Below are positions 40,551 through 49,452 of a DNA stretch of 64,000 nt, piece after piece. Under the pieces are notes generated by a model. The model was given only the letters and a program-made list of their open reading frames with translations, did not search any database and was not told where the DNA came from. The position numbers and the translations under genes are program-made. Each line of letters opens with the position of its first letter. Within the stretch, counting starts at the first letter, position 1. The DNA comes from Planctomycetota bacterium (GTDB lineage: Bacteria > Planctomycetota > UBA1135 > UBA2386): assembly GCA_016794035.1 (NCBI GenBank), contig JAEUHS010000033.1, positions 1 to 64,000 on the forward strand, in the 5' to 3' direction.

Positions 40551-43500
40551 TCAGGGCAGCGCGGCGCCGAGGTGCGGGTCCTCGCCCTCGGCCGCGTAGT
40601 CGCCGAGCTGGAACACCAGATCACGGTAGTTGCGCACGTCGAGCACGGCCAGCGACTGTACCGCGCGCAGGGCCAGCAGGTCGCGCTGCACGGCGGGGCC
40701 CTGCCGGTACGCCGCACGCAGGCAGTCGATCGCCGCCTCGGCCGGCGACGCGCCGGCCGGCAGCACCGCCCAGGCGTCGAGCAGCCGGCGCACGCCCTGC
40801 AGGTCGCGCGCGTAGGCGCGCCGCAGGGGGCGGCGCACCTGCGCCGGCAGGTCGCGGCCGTGGCGCTCGAGCCAGCGATCGACCGGATGACGCACGAACA
40901 GGCCGCGCAGCCACGCGAGCAGGTCCTGCGACCACGCGCCGCGGGCCTGCTCGAGCAGCGCCGGCAGCACCTCGCTGCGCCAGCGCTCGGCCGCCAGCAG
41001 CGTGCGCGCCGAGTCCTTGTCGGCGATCCACGCGGCCGTGACCGCCAGTTCGCCGGCGTCGCGCGTGTCGTCGTCGGCGGCGGCGCCGAGCTTCGGCAGC
41101 CACGCCAGCGCCGCGTGCAGTTCGCCGGTCCAGCGCCGCACGTCGGCGGCGGCGTCGCGCAGCTCGGCGGCCTCCTGCTCGCGCAGGTGCAGGAAGCCGA
41201 TGTCTCGCTCGACCTCCGGCTCGGCGGCGAACGGCTCCGCCTTCGACCAGCCGGGCGGCGCGCCGGCGTAGACCGGATCGAGCTGCAGCCGCATGCGGAT
41301 CGCCTCCAGCAGCCCCGGCGCCTTCATCCGGTGGATCTTGCGCAGCGCGACCGCGAACGGCGCCGCGCCGACCTCGCGCCGCTGCATCGCCAGCTCGGGG
41401 TCGACCACCTCGCGCACGATCTGCCGGAGGCGCGCGACCAGCCAGCCGATCGAGCGCACGAACCGCCACAGCAGCAGCAGCGGCGCCAGCAGCACGCGGC
41501 CGTGCGACAGCCGGCGGCGGTAGAAGCGCAGCGGGTTGAAGCTGCGTTCGTGCTGCGGCAGGTTGTGCACCGGCCGCGTGCCGAAGATCTCGCGCACCAT
41601 CGTGCGGCGGTCGAACTGCAGCACCTCGAGCACCTGCTCGCCGAACAGCTCGGCGATGTGCCGATCGCGCTGGCCGTCGGCAGAGGCGAAGTCGAGCGCC
41701 GTGAACTCGGTGGTCGGGAAGCCGACCGGCGCCTTCGCCTTGCCGCGCTGGCCGAGCGTGCGGCCACCGCGGGGATCGCGCCGCCGCCGCAGCCAGTCCT
41801 GCATCGCCTCGCGTTCGGCCGGCGTCGCGTGTGCCAACGCCAGCAGCGGGATGCAGAACTGGTTGTAGCCGGCGATGCGCTTCGCCGACTCGACGGCCAC
41901 GCTCTCGGTGATGAACCGGAACCACAGGTAGGGCCCGCTCAGCAGCGAGCCGTCGTCGAGCCGCAGCTTGCGCAGTCGCCGGCGGTCGCGCGCGTCGCTG
42001 CCGAGGAACGACACGCGCAGGTTCTCGAGCGAGTGGTTCGCGAGCAGCTGTTCGGTGGTCTTGACGTCGCTGATGTGCAGCGGCGCGCCGTCGAGGAAGT
42101 GCAGGTAGAGCAGCACGACGCGGTTCGCGGCCAGCCGGATCGACGGCGGCAGCTGCTCGTCGTCGACCGGCACGCCGGTGCGGGCGCTGCCGACCTGCGT
42201 GCGCAGCGCCGCCTCGGCGGTCGCCGCCTGCTGTTCGCCGAACACGCGCCGCGCGAGGAAGGCCAGGTCCTGCCGTTCGTAGCGCGGCTTGACGCGTTCG
42301 AGCTGCGAGATGAAGTGCGCCTCGCTGGTCAGCCGGTAGGTCTCCGACGCCTGCCCGGCGAGCCGCTTGAGCCAGTGACCGACGGTCAGGAACACCAGGC
42401 ACAGGCTGCCGAGCACGATCAACGGCATCGCGACGATCTTGCTCAGCACCCTGCTGCAGCTCTCCGAGCCGATCAGCAGATCGAAGAACAGGAACAGGCC
42501 GCCGAACAGCAGCAGCCGCACGGCCGGTCGCTGGCTCGCCTTGACCATCGCCGTGGCGACCCGGTCGAGGATCTGCGGCCCCGTGACGATGCCGTGCAGG
42601 TCGGCGAAGAACAGCATGCGGCCGTGCCACGACTCGAGCCATTCGGCGGCGCGCCGCGCGAACTGCACGATGCGATCCTCGGCGGTCGCCGGCAGCGGAT
42701 GCACCGCGAACCGCCGCACGATCGGCAGCCACCGCACCGGCACCGCCGACAGCACGCGCAGCATGCGATCGAGCGACGCCATGTCCGTCGGCCGCAGCCA
42801 GCGACCGATGTCCTGCGGCCGCAGCGACCACAGGAACTCGATCGCGTGGTCGATCGGCACGTCGCGCTGCTGCGCGACCGCGGACCGCATCGGGCCGTCG
42901 CACGGCCCCATCGTGCGCACGGTCGCGCCGAGCGCGCGCAGCCGGGCCAGCACCGCGTCGCCGCGCGCGGCGGCCGGCAGCAGCGCCGTCAGCTCGTGTT
43001 CGCGGCGCAGCGCCGCGAACGAGAGGTCGCGCAGGTCCTCCTCGAGCACCGGCCGCTTGACGTCGGCGGCCGCCGGCACGAACACGAACTCGCGATTGAG
43101 GATCTGACCGAACCGCGCCGCCAGCCCGTCGAGCCCGCGCACCAGGAACAGCAGCAGCCGCGCCGAGCGCAGCAGGGGCCGCAGCGCCTGCACGTAGCGC
43201 GCCGCCCAGGTCACGCGCAGCAGTCGCAGCGCGCGCAGCACGACCGCGTTCTCGGCGACGCCCGGCACCGACACGCCCGGCAGCAGCCAGAGCACCGACG
43301 GGACCGCGGGCAGCAGGTCGGTGACCGCGTTGCGCAGGAACCACGACAGGCGCCGCGGGTGCAGCGCCAGCTCGAACGCGAAGTCGAGCACGAAGAACGA
43401 GCAGGCCGCGGCATCGATCCACTGCAGCACGTTGCTCTGCAGCGGCGACAGGTCGACGGTCGCCTCGACCAGCAGGATCAGCAGCACCACCAGCAGCAGC

Positions 43501-44156
43501 ACGAAGTTCGTGGTCTCGATCGCGGTGATGCCGCGCGCGCCGACGATGGCCTCGAGCCGCCGCGCGAGCTCGCGGTCGTCGGCGGCGCGCAGCAGCCGGC
43601 GGCCGAACCCGGCGCAGGCCTTGGAGCCGGTGTGCAGGGCGAGCTGCCGCGCCACGCGGCCGCTGCACTGCAGCAGCCGGACCTGGTGCGCGACCGAGAT
43701 CTCGTCGATCGCCGTCGACAGCACCGCGAAGCGCTCCGCCGCCTCCTGGTCGAGCGCCTCTCCCGCGGTCGAGAGCGGCACGCCGCGCGCGATCGCGACC
43801 TCGCAGTCGCGCGCCAGCTCGTGTTCGCCGAGCGCCTGCGCGGCCGCCTGGGCCTCGGCGAGGTCGAACAGCGCCGCCGGTTCGTCGCCGGCGGTCGCCG
43901 CGAGGCCGCGCACCCGCAGGCGCAGCGCCTCGCGCCGCGCCGCCTCGAGCGCGGCGGCGGTCGCCGGGTCCCGCACCTCGGGTTGTGCGCCGAGCCAGCG
44001 CAGCTCCAGCTCCAGCAGCTCGTGCGCGAGCGGCCCGCTGCCGGCCAGCCGCGCGCGCTCGGCGGCCAGCGCCGCCATGATCGTCGCCGGCGGCGTCGTC
44101 GCGTCGTGCAGCAGGGCGCGCAGCGGCGCGAGGTTCGGCGATTCGCTCGGCTTCAT
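40551..44156 (-). CDS. Very large membrane protein with a voltage-sensor-like segment
   Basis: A 1201-residue protein. Residues 1-200 are helical and soluble. Around 215-330 come hydrophobic segments that resemble S1-S4 of voltage-gated channels: ETTNFVLLLVVLLILLVEA, IDAAACSFFVLDFAFELAL, a loop, then LRALRLLRVTWAARYVQALRPLLRSARLLLF with Arg spaced every three to four residues as in an S4 helix. No pore loop of the usual TVGYG type follows. Two more membrane helices lie near 545 and 575 (LLLFGGLFLFFDLLIGS, AMPLIVLGSLCLVFLTVGHWL). The rest is a long cytoplasmic region with Arg-rich amphipathic helices. I know no named family. It could be a voltage-sensing regulator or a repeat-scaffold membrane protein. 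Confidence 0.8.
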   Translation of the reverse strand: MKPSESPNLAPLRALLHDATTPPATIMAALAAERARLAGSGPLAHELLELELRWLGAQPEVRDPATAAALEAARREALRLRVRGLAATAGDEPAALFDLAEAQAAAQALGEHELARDCEVAIARGVPLSTAGEALDQEAAERFAVLSTAIDEISVAHQVRLLQCSGRVARQLALHTGSKACAGFGRRLLRAADDRELARRLEAIVGARGITAIETTNFVLLLVVLLILLVEATVDLSPLQSNVLQWIDAAACSFFVLDFAFELALHPRRLSWFLRNAVTDLLPAVPSVLWLLPGVSVPGVAENAVVLRALRLLRVTWAARYVQALRPLLRSARLLLFLVRGLDGLAARFGQILNREFVFVPAAADVKRPVLEEDLRDLSFAALRREHELTALLPAAARGDAVLARLRALGATVRTMGPCDGPMRSAVAQQRDVPIDHAIEFLWSLRPQDIGRWLRPTDMASLDRMLRVLSAVPVRWLPIVRRFAVHPLPATAEDRIVQFARRAAEWLESWHGRMLFFADLHGIVTGPQILDRVATAMVKASQRPAVRLLLFGGLFLFFDLLIGSESCSRVLSKIVAMPLIVLGSLCLVFLTVGHWLKRLAGQASETYRLTSEAHFISQLERVKPRYERQDLAFLARRVFGEQQAATAEAALRTQVGSARTGVPVDDEQLPPSIRLAANRVVLLYLHFLDGAPLHISDVKTTEQLLANHSLENLRVSFLGSDARDRRRLRKLRLDDGSLLSGPYLWFRFITESVAVESAKRIAGYNQFCIPLLALAHATPAEREAMQDWLRRRRDPRGGRTLGQRGKAKAPVGFPTTEFTALDFASADGQRDRHIAELFGEQVLEVLQFDRRTMVREIFGTRPVHNLPQHERSFNPLRFYRRRLSHGRVLLAPLLLLWRFVRSIGWLVARLRQIVREVVDPELAMQRREVGAAPFAVALRKIHRMKAPGLLEAIRMRLQLDPVYAGAPPGWSKAEPFAAEPEVERDIGFLHLREQEAAELRDAAADVRRWTGELHAALAWLPKLGAAADDDTRDAGELAVTAAWIADKDSARTLLAAERWRSEVLPALLEQARGAWSQDLLAWLRGLFVRHPVDRWLERHGRDLPAQVRRPLRRAYARDLQGVRRLLDAWAVLPAGASPAEAAIDCLRAAYRQGPAVQRDLLALRAVQSLAVLDVRNYRDLVFQLGDYAAEGEDPHLGAALP

Positions 44157-44255
44157 GCGGCCGGTCCCGGCGGCGGCCGATGCTAGGCAACGACACGCGC
44201 CCGATCACCTGCCAACTGCGACGTTCGTCGGCCAGCCGGCATCACGCCGCCGCGA

Positions 44256-45167
44256 TCACCAGGGCCGGCGGTAGTCGACCAGTCCGGCCGGCTCCTCGCC
44301 GAGGTACTGCAGGGTCAGGTGCCGGGTCGCGCCGCGGCCGAGATCGGTCTCGACCTCGAGGTGCGTCACCATGCCGGAGTCCTCGTCGCAGGTCAGCCAG
44401 GCCGTGCGCAGCCGCGCGCGCGCGTCCGACGTGCGGCGCTTCGCCTCGATGCGCAGCTGCGGGCCGTCGGCGGTCCGCTCGCGGCCGACGACCGCCAGCT
44501 CGAAGTCGGCCGGCAGCTTCTGCACCAGCTCGTGCACGTCGAGGTAGCCGAGGTCCAGCACGTCGCCGAGGCCCTGCAGCAGCCGCTCGCGCTCGGCGAG
44601 CGGGCCGGCGCGGCGGAACACGCCGTTCGCCGACAGCCACCACAGCTCTGCACCGTCGCAGCCGAGCTGGAACGCGCCGAGCGGCAGCTTGCCGTCGATG
44701 CGGAAGCGCATGCCCGGCCGCGTCACCAGCGGCAGTTCGAAGCGCAGCTCCTTGCCGCTGACGGTCGTCGACACCAGCTCGACGTGGAAGCGGCGGTCGA
44801 CGTCGCGCGCCAGTTCGGCGACGACACGCTCCATCGCGGCCTCGGCCGTCGGCAGCCGGGCCGGCAGCACCAGCCAGACGCCGAACCCGGCGAGCACCAG
44901 CGCCGCCGCGGCGACCAGCCACCACCGCTGCGGCCGCGCAGCACGCTCGCGGTCGATGCGGTCGAGGATGCCGGCGATGCGGCTCTCGCGTGCGGACGCG
45001 TCGGCCGTGTGCAGCGCCCGCAGCAGACCGTGCAGCAGCCGCTGCTCGGCGAGCCAGGGGCGGGCGGCCGCGGGCACCTCGACCGGGGCGGGGCCGTCGG
45101 CGAGCGTGTCGTCGAGTTCGCGCCAGGACTCGGCGGCCGGGTCGATCGGCGGCGTGCGTTCGTTCAT
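44256..45167 (-). CDS. Probable anti-sigma factor with extracytoplasmic LolA/RseB-like domain
   Basis: A 303-residue protein encoded just after an ECF sigma gene, its ATG overlapping that gene's TGA (ATGA). Residues 1-80 are acidic and helical (possible sigma-binding region). One membrane helix follows at about 82-103 (WWLVAAAALVLAGFGVWLVLP). The rest is a beta-rich domain (VELVSTTVSGKELRFELPL, GMRFRIDGKLPLGAFQLGCDG) reminiscent of the LolA/RseB fold that senses lipid or envelope components. Position and topology support an anti-sigma factor; no zinc-binding HxxxCxxC motif is visible, so the class is uncertain. Confidence 0.8.
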   Translation of the reverse strand: MNERTPPIDPAAESWRELDDTLADGPAPVEVPAAARPWLAEQRLLHGLLRALHTADASARESRIAGILDRIDRERAARPQRWWLVAAAALVLAGFGVWLVLPARLPTAEAAMERVVAELARDVDRRFHVELVSTTVSGKELRFELPLVTRPGMRFRIDGKLPLGAFQLGCDGAELWWLSANGVFRRAGPLAERERLLQGLGDVLDLGYLDVHELVQKLPADFELAVVGRERTADGPQLRIEAKRRTSDARARLRTAWLTCDEDSGMVTHLEVETDLGRGATRHLTLQYLGEEPAGLVDYRRPW

Positions 45168-45769
45168 GCGACGTCTCCACTCGGCAGCCTGGTGTGCATG
45201 CAGCGATGCAGCAGCGCGCGGCCGCGCTGCAGGTGCTTCTTGACCGCCTCGAAGCCGATGCCGAGCCGCTGGGCGATCTCCTTGCAGTGCAGACCGTGCT
45301 CGTAGTGCAGCCGGATCGACTCGCGCTGCGGGCCGGTCAGGTGGTCGAGGCAGTCGCGCAGCGCGTCGAGCTTCTCGTCGAACGTGTCGCCCTGCTGGCG
45401 CGCGAAGTCGCGGAAGCCCTCGTCGAGGTGGACCAGCAGCTGGTCGTCGCAGTAGTGCACGCGGCTGCGGCCGAGCTTGCGCCGGTGATTCAGCAGCAGC
45501 TTGCCGGCGATGCCGCGCACCCACGGGCCGAACGGCAGCCTGCGGTCGTAGCGATCGAGGATGCGCCAGGCGACGAGGAAGGTCTCCTGCAGCACGTCCT
45601 CGGCGGCGACGTTGTCCCGCAGCGACGCGAGCAGGAACGCGCGCACCGAGTCGATGTGCTCGCGCGTCAGGATCTCGAACAGGTCGCGGGGCTCCACGGC
45701 CCGGGGATTGTCGGCGACCCGCGGATCCGGGACATCGAAATCGCCCGGCGGCGGCGCCCCGGGCACCAT
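45164..45769 (-). CDS. ECF sigma factor
   Basis: A 201-residue RNA polymerase sigma factor of the ECF group. Region 2 is present (SVRAFLLASLRDNVAAEDVLQETFLVAWR, with the typical D-[VA]-x-Q-x-x-[FA]-x-x-[AV]-W core). Region 4 is QRESIRLHYEHGLHCKEIAQRLGIGFEAVKKHLQRGRALLHR, a helix-turn-helix. The start at ATG 45769 adds a Pro-rich leader; an internal GTG (residue 28) would still retain both regions. It is co-translated with the anti-sigma gene downstream and diverges from the WbsX-like gene with about seven bases between starts, so one of those starts may be further in. Confidence 0.93.
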   Translation of the reverse strand: MVPGAPPPGDFDVPDPRVADNPRAVEPRDLFEILTREHIDSVRAFLLASLRDNVAAEDVLQETFLVAWRILDRYDRRLPFGPWVRGIAGKLLLNHRRKLGRSRVHYCDDQLLVHLDEGFRDFARQQGDTFDEKLDALRDCLDHLTGPQRESIRLHYEHGLHCKEIAQRLGIGFEAVKKHLQRGRALLHRCMHTRLPSGDVA

Positions 45770-45776
45770 GCGGCCG

Positions 45777-46859
45777 ATGCGAACGGCGGCCTACGTCTAC
45801 ACCGGCTGGCATCCGGTGCCCGAACGCGACCTGGCGTTCCACCCGGGCTTCACCGAATGGGAGCTGGTGCGGACGTGCCGGCCGCGCTTCCCGGGCCACG
45901 CGCAGCCGAAAGTGCCGCGGCTCGGCGAGTACGACGACCGCGACCCGGTCGCGGTCGGCCGGCGGCTGGCCCTGGCGCGGCAGCATGGCATCGACGCGCT
46001 GGTGTTCGGGGTGTTCTGGTGCCGCGGCAAGCGGGTGTTCGAGGCCGGGCTCGACCGGGGCTTCCTCGGCGGCGAGTTCGGCGCGTCGATGCCGTTCGCG
46101 TGCATGTGGGCCAACCGCATGCCGCGGCGCGTGCTGCCGGTCGCGCGCGCCGACCTGCCGGTGCTCGATCCGGCGCGCGAGGTGCCGAGCGACAGCGACG
46201 ACTTCGTGCAGTTCGTGGCGATGCTGGCCACGAACTACTTCGTGCGGCCCAACTACGTGACCGTCGGCGGCAGGAGCTATCTGTCGATCTTCGACTCGAC
46301 GTTCTTCGTGCGCGAACTCGGCGTCGCCGGCGCGCGCGCGGCGATCGCGGCGGCGCGCACCTGGCTCGGCGAGCACGGCCACCGTGACCTGCACCTCGCC
46401 GCGATCGAACCGAACGCCGCGACCCTGCCGCTGGTCGCGGACGTCGGCTTCGACAGCGTCACGCACTACGTGCTGCTGCCCGATTGGAGGGGACCGTTCG
46501 AGCAGGACTATCGCGAGTACGCCGCACGCCGCGCCGGGGAATGGCGGCACTTCGCCGCTGCGTCGGGACTGCCGTACATGCCGTCGGTGGCGCCGGGCTG
46601 GGACGCGTCGCCGCGCGGCGCCGACTTCGGCGCCGCCCGGCCCGACAAGTACCCATGGTCACCGGTCGTGACCGGCGAACATCCGGAGCTGTTCGCGGCC
46701 GCGCTGCAGCGCGCGCACGCGTTCCGTTCGCCGCACGCCGTCGACGACCCGCTGGTGCTGGTCGCGTCGTGGAACGAGTGGAGCGAAGGCCACTACCTGG
46801 AGCCCGACGAACGCTTCGGCATGGGCTGGCTCGAGGCGGTGCGCGCTGCGCGCGGCTGA
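45777..46859 (+). CDS. WbsX-like / glycoside hydrolase family 99-like protein
   Basis: A 360-residue protein. Start features are AYVYTGWHPVPERD and EWELVRTCRPRFPGHAQPKVPRLGEYDDRDP, then the signature WNEWSEGHYLEPDERFGMGWLEA near the end, typical of the WbsX (GH99-like) domain. That family occurs in O-antigen loci and is thought to remodel or bind glycan chains as a putative endo-mannosidase-type enzyme. It is not proven here. ATG 45777 begins MRTAAYVYTG; ATG 45768 upstream is less likely. The gene stops one base before the convergent secreted-protein gene. Confidence 0.85.
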   Translation: MRTAAYVYTGWHPVPERDLAFHPGFTEWELVRTCRPRFPGHAQPKVPRLGEYDDRDPVAVGRRLALARQHGIDALVFGVFWCRGKRVFEAGLDRGFLGGEFGASMPFACMWANRMPRRVLPVARADLPVLDPAREVPSDSDDFVQFVAMLATNYFVRPNYVTVGGRSYLSIFDSTFFVRELGVAGARAAIAAARTWLGEHGHRDLHLAAIEPNAATLPLVADVGFDSVTHYVLLPDWRGPFEQDYREYAARRAGEWRHFAAASGLPYMPSVAPGWDASPRGADFGAARPDKYPWSPVVTGEHPELFAAALQRAHAFRSPHAVDDPLVLVASWNEWSEGHYLEPDERFGMGWLEAVRAARG

Positions 46860-46860
46860 C

Positions 46861-49365
46861 TCAGTACGAGCCCACCGTCAGCGCCAGCCCGTTCGTGGTC
46901 GAGATCGCGGTGACCTGCGACCCGGTGACCTCGACCGCGCCGATCTGGTGGTAGAGCGTCTGACCGATCAGCGACGGTGCCGGCGCGAAGAACACCTCGG
47001 TGTCGAACACGCCCGCCGTCGGCACGCCGAACGCGGTGATCTCCAGGCTCGCCAGCAGGTCGCAGCCCGGCAGGCCCTCGGGCAGCAGCGCCGCCATCGG
47101 CACCGAGATCGGCGTGAAGCCGAACACCACCACCGCGACGCCGTTCGCCGGCATGCCGGTCGCGCGCGAACGGAACGTGCTGGCATCCCATGGCAGCGTC
47201 GTCGCCGTCAGCGTGTTCGGGCCGCCGGCGCCCGTGCAGCCGGAACCGTAGGCGACCGCGCTCGCAGGGCAGGTCGGGCGCAGTTCGCCGAACGAGATCG
47301 CCGTCGCACCGCCGGTCCGGTCGAACGTGCCGACGACGAACACCTCGCCGGCAGCGCCGACCGCCAGTTCGAGCACGGTGCCGTCGACCGCGAGCGACTG
47401 CCAGGTGCCCCCGTCCAGGCGCCAGAGCGCGCTGGCCGCGACGCCGGGGCCAGCGTTCTGCAGGTAGCCGCCGGCGAGCACGGTGCCGTTCGGCAGCACG
47501 GTGACGTCGAGCAGATCGGTCGACCACTGCCCCGGCGGCGGCGGCGGCGTCGCGTGCCAGCCGGTGCCGTCCCAGCGCGCCAGGCGCGGCGCCGGGACGC
47601 CGCCGGCGAAGCGGAAGTTGCCGCAGACCCACAGGTCCCCGTCGGGTGCGACGGCGAGCGAATAGACCGTGCCCGGCAGGCCGCTGCCGAGCGGGTGCCA
47701 CGCGACGCCGTCCCAACGCGCGATGCGGCTGGCGGGGCTGCCGCCCGCGGTCGTGAAGATGCCGCCGACGACGATGTCGCCGTTCGGCAACACGGCCACG
47801 GAGTTGAGTTCGTCGTCGACGCCGCCGCCGAGCGCGTGCCACGCGGTGCCGTCCCAGCGCGCGACGCGGTTGGCCAGCACGCCGCCCGCAACCGTGAACG
47901 AGCCAGCTGCGAGCACGTCGCCGTTCGGCAGCACGGCGAGGTCGATCACCGCGGCATCGACGCCCGAACCGAGCCCGTGCCAGGCAGTACCGTCCCAGCG
48001 TGCGATGCGACCGACCGCCACGCCACCGGCGTCGAGAAACGCGCCTCCCGCGACCAGGTCGCCGTTCGGCAGGCTGGCGACGGCGTAGCACTGGCCGCCG
48101 GCCAAGCCGCTGCCGAGCGCGCTCCAGTTGCCCGGCCGGCCGCGCACGATGCCGTTGGCGGCGACGCCGCCGAAGGCCGCGAAGGTGCCGGCGACCACCG
48201 CCTCGCCGCCGTTCGCGCCGACCGTGTAGGCGTACGCGTTGCTGCCCGGCCCCAGCAGAGCGGTCCACGAGGTGCCGAGGCGGAACATGCCGGTCTCCCC
48301 GTAGGGATACCCCACCTGGATGCCGAGCAGATAGGAACCGCCGAACCAGGTGATCGCGGTCGGCGCCGACGGCGCGGCCCCGCCCGCTGGCACGGTGCCC
48401 AACGAGGTCCAGGTCGTGCCGGTCCAGCGCCAGCACAGTTCGTCGCTGGCGACGGCGACGCCGGCGGTCAGTTCGAACGAGTTGACGCCGAAGTGGCGCA
48501 CGAACAGGCGCGAGCAGTTCGTCGCGCCGCTGGCCACCGCCAGCGAACCCTGCGCGATCCAGGCGTTCGCCGTCACGCTGTAGCGCGCGACCAGCGGCGC
48601 GCTCAGCGTGCCGTTGATCAGCGTGAACGAACCGCCGGCGTACAGATACGTGTTGATCAGCGCGGTCGAGGTGCGCACGGCGAGCGTCTCGATCGGCCCG
48701 TTCCACAGGCCGAGCGGTGACCAGGTGCTGCCGTTCCAGACCTGCAGGTTCGCCGCCGCGGTGCCGCCGCCGGGCACCAGGTCGCCGCCGACGTGCAGCA
48801 GCCCGCCGTAGAACACGGCGCAGCGCGGCGTGCCGGTGACACCCGCGCCGAGGGCGACCCAACCGGCGCCCGCATAGGCGGCGACGCGGCTCGTCGGCCA
48901 GCCGCCGACCGAGGTGAACGAGCCGACGACGACGAGGTCGTTCAGGTACGACGTGATCGCGTTCGCGGTGCCGCCGGTGACGGCCCCGCGGTTGGTCCAG
49001 GTGGTGCCGTCGCAGGTCCAGACCGCCGGGCCGGCGAGCGCGAGCTGCCCGTTCCACAGGCACATCGCACGGAACTCGCCGGCCGGCGCGCCGGGCAGCG
49101 CCCCCCATTGCGTGCCGTCCCAGGTGGCCAGGTTGGTGTCGATCAGGGCGCCCGCGTCGAAGAACCCGCTGACCACCAGCACCGTCGGCGACGGCCCGGC
49201 GCCGTCGGGATCCCAGGCCTGCGTCGCGTAGACGGTGCCGCGCAGCTGTGGCAGCGGCTCGCCGGGCTGCCATTCGGGGGCGCACTGGGCGACGGCGCGA
49301 CCGGCCAGCGCGGCGCAGCCGAGCAGGAGCAGGAACCAGAACGAGGGCAATCGGGACGGCAGCAT
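46861..49365 (-). CDS. Secreted kelch/WD-like repeat protein with Y-G-x-G-C-terminal module
   Basis: An 834-residue exported protein with signal peptide (FWFLLLLGCAALAGRAVA). From about 40 to 670 there are a dozen repeats of about 45-50 residues with recurring AxWDGTxWxxLGSG and 'VLPNGDxxVGGxF...AGG' phrases. They most likely form one or two beta-propellers of the kelch/delta-60-like kind. The last 150 residues, from YGSGCTGAGGPNTL, are the same C-terminal module as in the proteins at 2560 and 16758. ATG 49365 is preferred to ATG 49395 because it puts the signal peptide at the end, with GAGG nine bases upstream. Confidence 0.85.
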   Translation of the reverse strand: MLPSRLPSFWFLLLLGCAALAGRAVAQCAPEWQPGEPLPQLRGTVYATQAWDPDGAGPSPTVLVVSGFFDAGALIDTNLATWDGTQWGALPGAPAGEFRAMCLWNGQLALAGPAVWTCDGTTWTNRGAVTGGTANAITSYLNDLVVVGSFTSVGGWPTSRVAAYAGAGWVALGAGVTGTPRCAVFYGGLLHVGGDLVPGGGTAAANLQVWNGSTWSPLGLWNGPIETLAVRTSTALINTYLYAGGSFTLINGTLSAPLVARYSVTANAWIAQGSLAVASGATNCSRLFVRHFGVNSFELTAGVAVASDELCWRWTGTTWTSLGTVPAGGAAPSAPTAITWFGGSYLLGIQVGYPYGETGMFRLGTSWTALLGPGSNAYAYTVGANGGEAVVAGTFAAFGGVAANGIVRGRPGNWSALGSGLAGGQCYAVASLPNGDLVAGGAFLDAGGVAVGRIARWDGTAWHGLGSGVDAAVIDLAVLPNGDVLAAGSFTVAGGVLANRVARWDGTAWHALGGGVDDELNSVAVLPNGDIVVGGIFTTAGGSPASRIARWDGVAWHPLGSGLPGTVYSLAVAPDGDLWVCGNFRFAGGVPAPRLARWDGTGWHATPPPPPGQWSTDLLDVTVLPNGTVLAGGYLQNAGPGVAASALWRLDGGTWQSLAVDGTVLELAVGAAGEVFVVGTFDRTGGATAISFGELRPTCPASAVAYGSGCTGAGGPNTLTATTLPWDASTFRSRATGMPANGVAVVVFGFTPISVPMAALLPEGLPGCDLLASLEITAFGVPTAGVFDTEVFFAPAPSLIGQTLYHQIGAVEVTGSQVTAISTTNGLALTVGSY

Positions 49366-49452
49366 GGGGAACCTCGCGGTGGTCGGGGGCCGCATCGCGG
49401 CGCCCGCTGCGATGCAGGCGCGCCGATCGCCGTGACGCGGATTCCGCCCCGG

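Noticed and set aside
37890-44186. A 2098-codon plus-strand frame opposite the sigma-fusion and voltage-sensor-like genes
   Set aside because: Composition (Arg, Gln, Ala, Val) and absence of domains, and the opposite strand carries recognisable sigma-factor and membrane-helix sequences.
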